Assembly (NCBI GenBank): GCA_024279575.1
Contig: JAJRRJ010000223.1
Location: 1 to 13,565, forward strand
Length of the DNA: 13,565 nt
From: Alphaproteobacteria bacterium
GTDB lineage: Bacteria > Pseudomonadota > Alphaproteobacteria > Rhizobiales > Devosiaceae
Direction: 5' to 3'
Shown: in pieces, positions 13,447 through 13,565 of the stretch
How the letters are laid out: each line of letters begins with the position of its first letter
Position numbering within the stretch: the first letter of the stretch is position 1
Notes under the pieces: model-generated
Seen by the model: only the letters and a program-made list of their open reading frames with translations
Database searches by the model: none
Told to the model about the DNA's origin: nothing
Position numbers and translations under genes: made by a program

Positions 13447-13565
13447 TAAGAGAGCTATTCGTTTTGTTCAGGCGTTGCTGATTTCTCCATATGCGTTTCT
13501 TAATGGTGGTGAGGAATTTCAAGTGCCAAAGAAAACCAGACCTGTCAGTTTGCCACGCGCCGACG
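13439..13565 (+). CDS. Partial open frame, possibly a DUF6456-type protein
   Basis: From TTG 13439 the frame stays open for 42 codons to the window edge. It begins SNKRAIRFVQALLISPYAF and continues into a basic KKTRPVSLPRAD stretch. GGTGAGGA lies about 8 bases before the TTG, and the 8-base overlap with the DnaA-like gene suggests translational coupling. A second start, GTG 13523, also has a well-placed GGTGAGG. The amphipathic, basic beginning and the position after a DnaA-domain-IV gene recall DUF6456 proteins, but this is from memory and weakly supported. Another frame (ATG 13503) is also open to the edge but has no ribosome binding site. Confidence 0.45.
   Translation, partial: MSNKRAIRFVQALLISPYAFLNGGEEFQVPKKTRPVSLPRAD

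Noticed and set aside
13503..13565. Alternative frame from ATG 13503 to the right edge
   Set aside because: No ribosome binding site is seen; the frame from TTG 13439 or GTG 13523 has good sites and a coupled arrangement.

Overview
The window reads as ordinary chromosome from an alphaproteobacterium, most likely of the Hyphomicrobiales (rhizobial) lineage and of moderate GC content. The pointers are a MucR/Ros-family zinc-finger regulator (essentially confined to Alphaproteobacteria), a canonical CtrA-type box (TTAA-N7-TTAAC), an Fe-type SodB and a small protein made only of a DnaA domain IV. I cannot name genus or species. I see no rRNA, tRNA, CRISPR array, insertion sequence or phage gene, and gene packing is tight.

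Left part (1-2172). The first 14 codons of a minus-strand gene resembling the YbjQ/UPF0145 family run off the left edge. Divergent from it is a HerA-like/DUF853 P-loop ATPase. Its stop overlaps by 11 bases a small Rossmann-type protein that looks like a LOG-family (cytokinin-activating phosphoribohydrolase) fold with most catalytic and phosphate-binding residues replaced.

Middle part, minus strand (2181-6052). A receiver-domain response regulator whose start region carries a CtrA box is followed by sodB, an oligopeptidase B-type S9 protease (ptrB) and msrB. sodB has its own good promoter and a likely terminator. sodB and msrB both serve oxidative-stress defence.

Right part, plus strand (6246-12271). 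This is a complete seven-gene Mrp/Mnh cation/proton antiporter operon, mnhA-B-C-D-E-F-G. Every junction is a 4-base ATGA overlap except C/D. Its A subunit starts at TTG and ends in an unusual lysine/arginine-rich, histone-H1-like tail. The divergent msrB/mnhA region carries repeated CGTGTGA words and a dyad that look like an operator.

Far right (12348-13565). mucR has its own promoter and a good terminator. It is followed by the DnaA-domain-IV protein behind a nested inverted repeat that touches its ribosome binding site. That gene overlaps by 8 bases a further open frame that leaves the window, possibly a DUF6456 protein.

Nothing here is an obviously new defence or mobile system. The best leads are the HerA/degenerate-LOG pair, the CtrA box on the response regulator gene, the basic MnhA tail, and the MucR/DnaA-IV regulatory cluster with its dyads.
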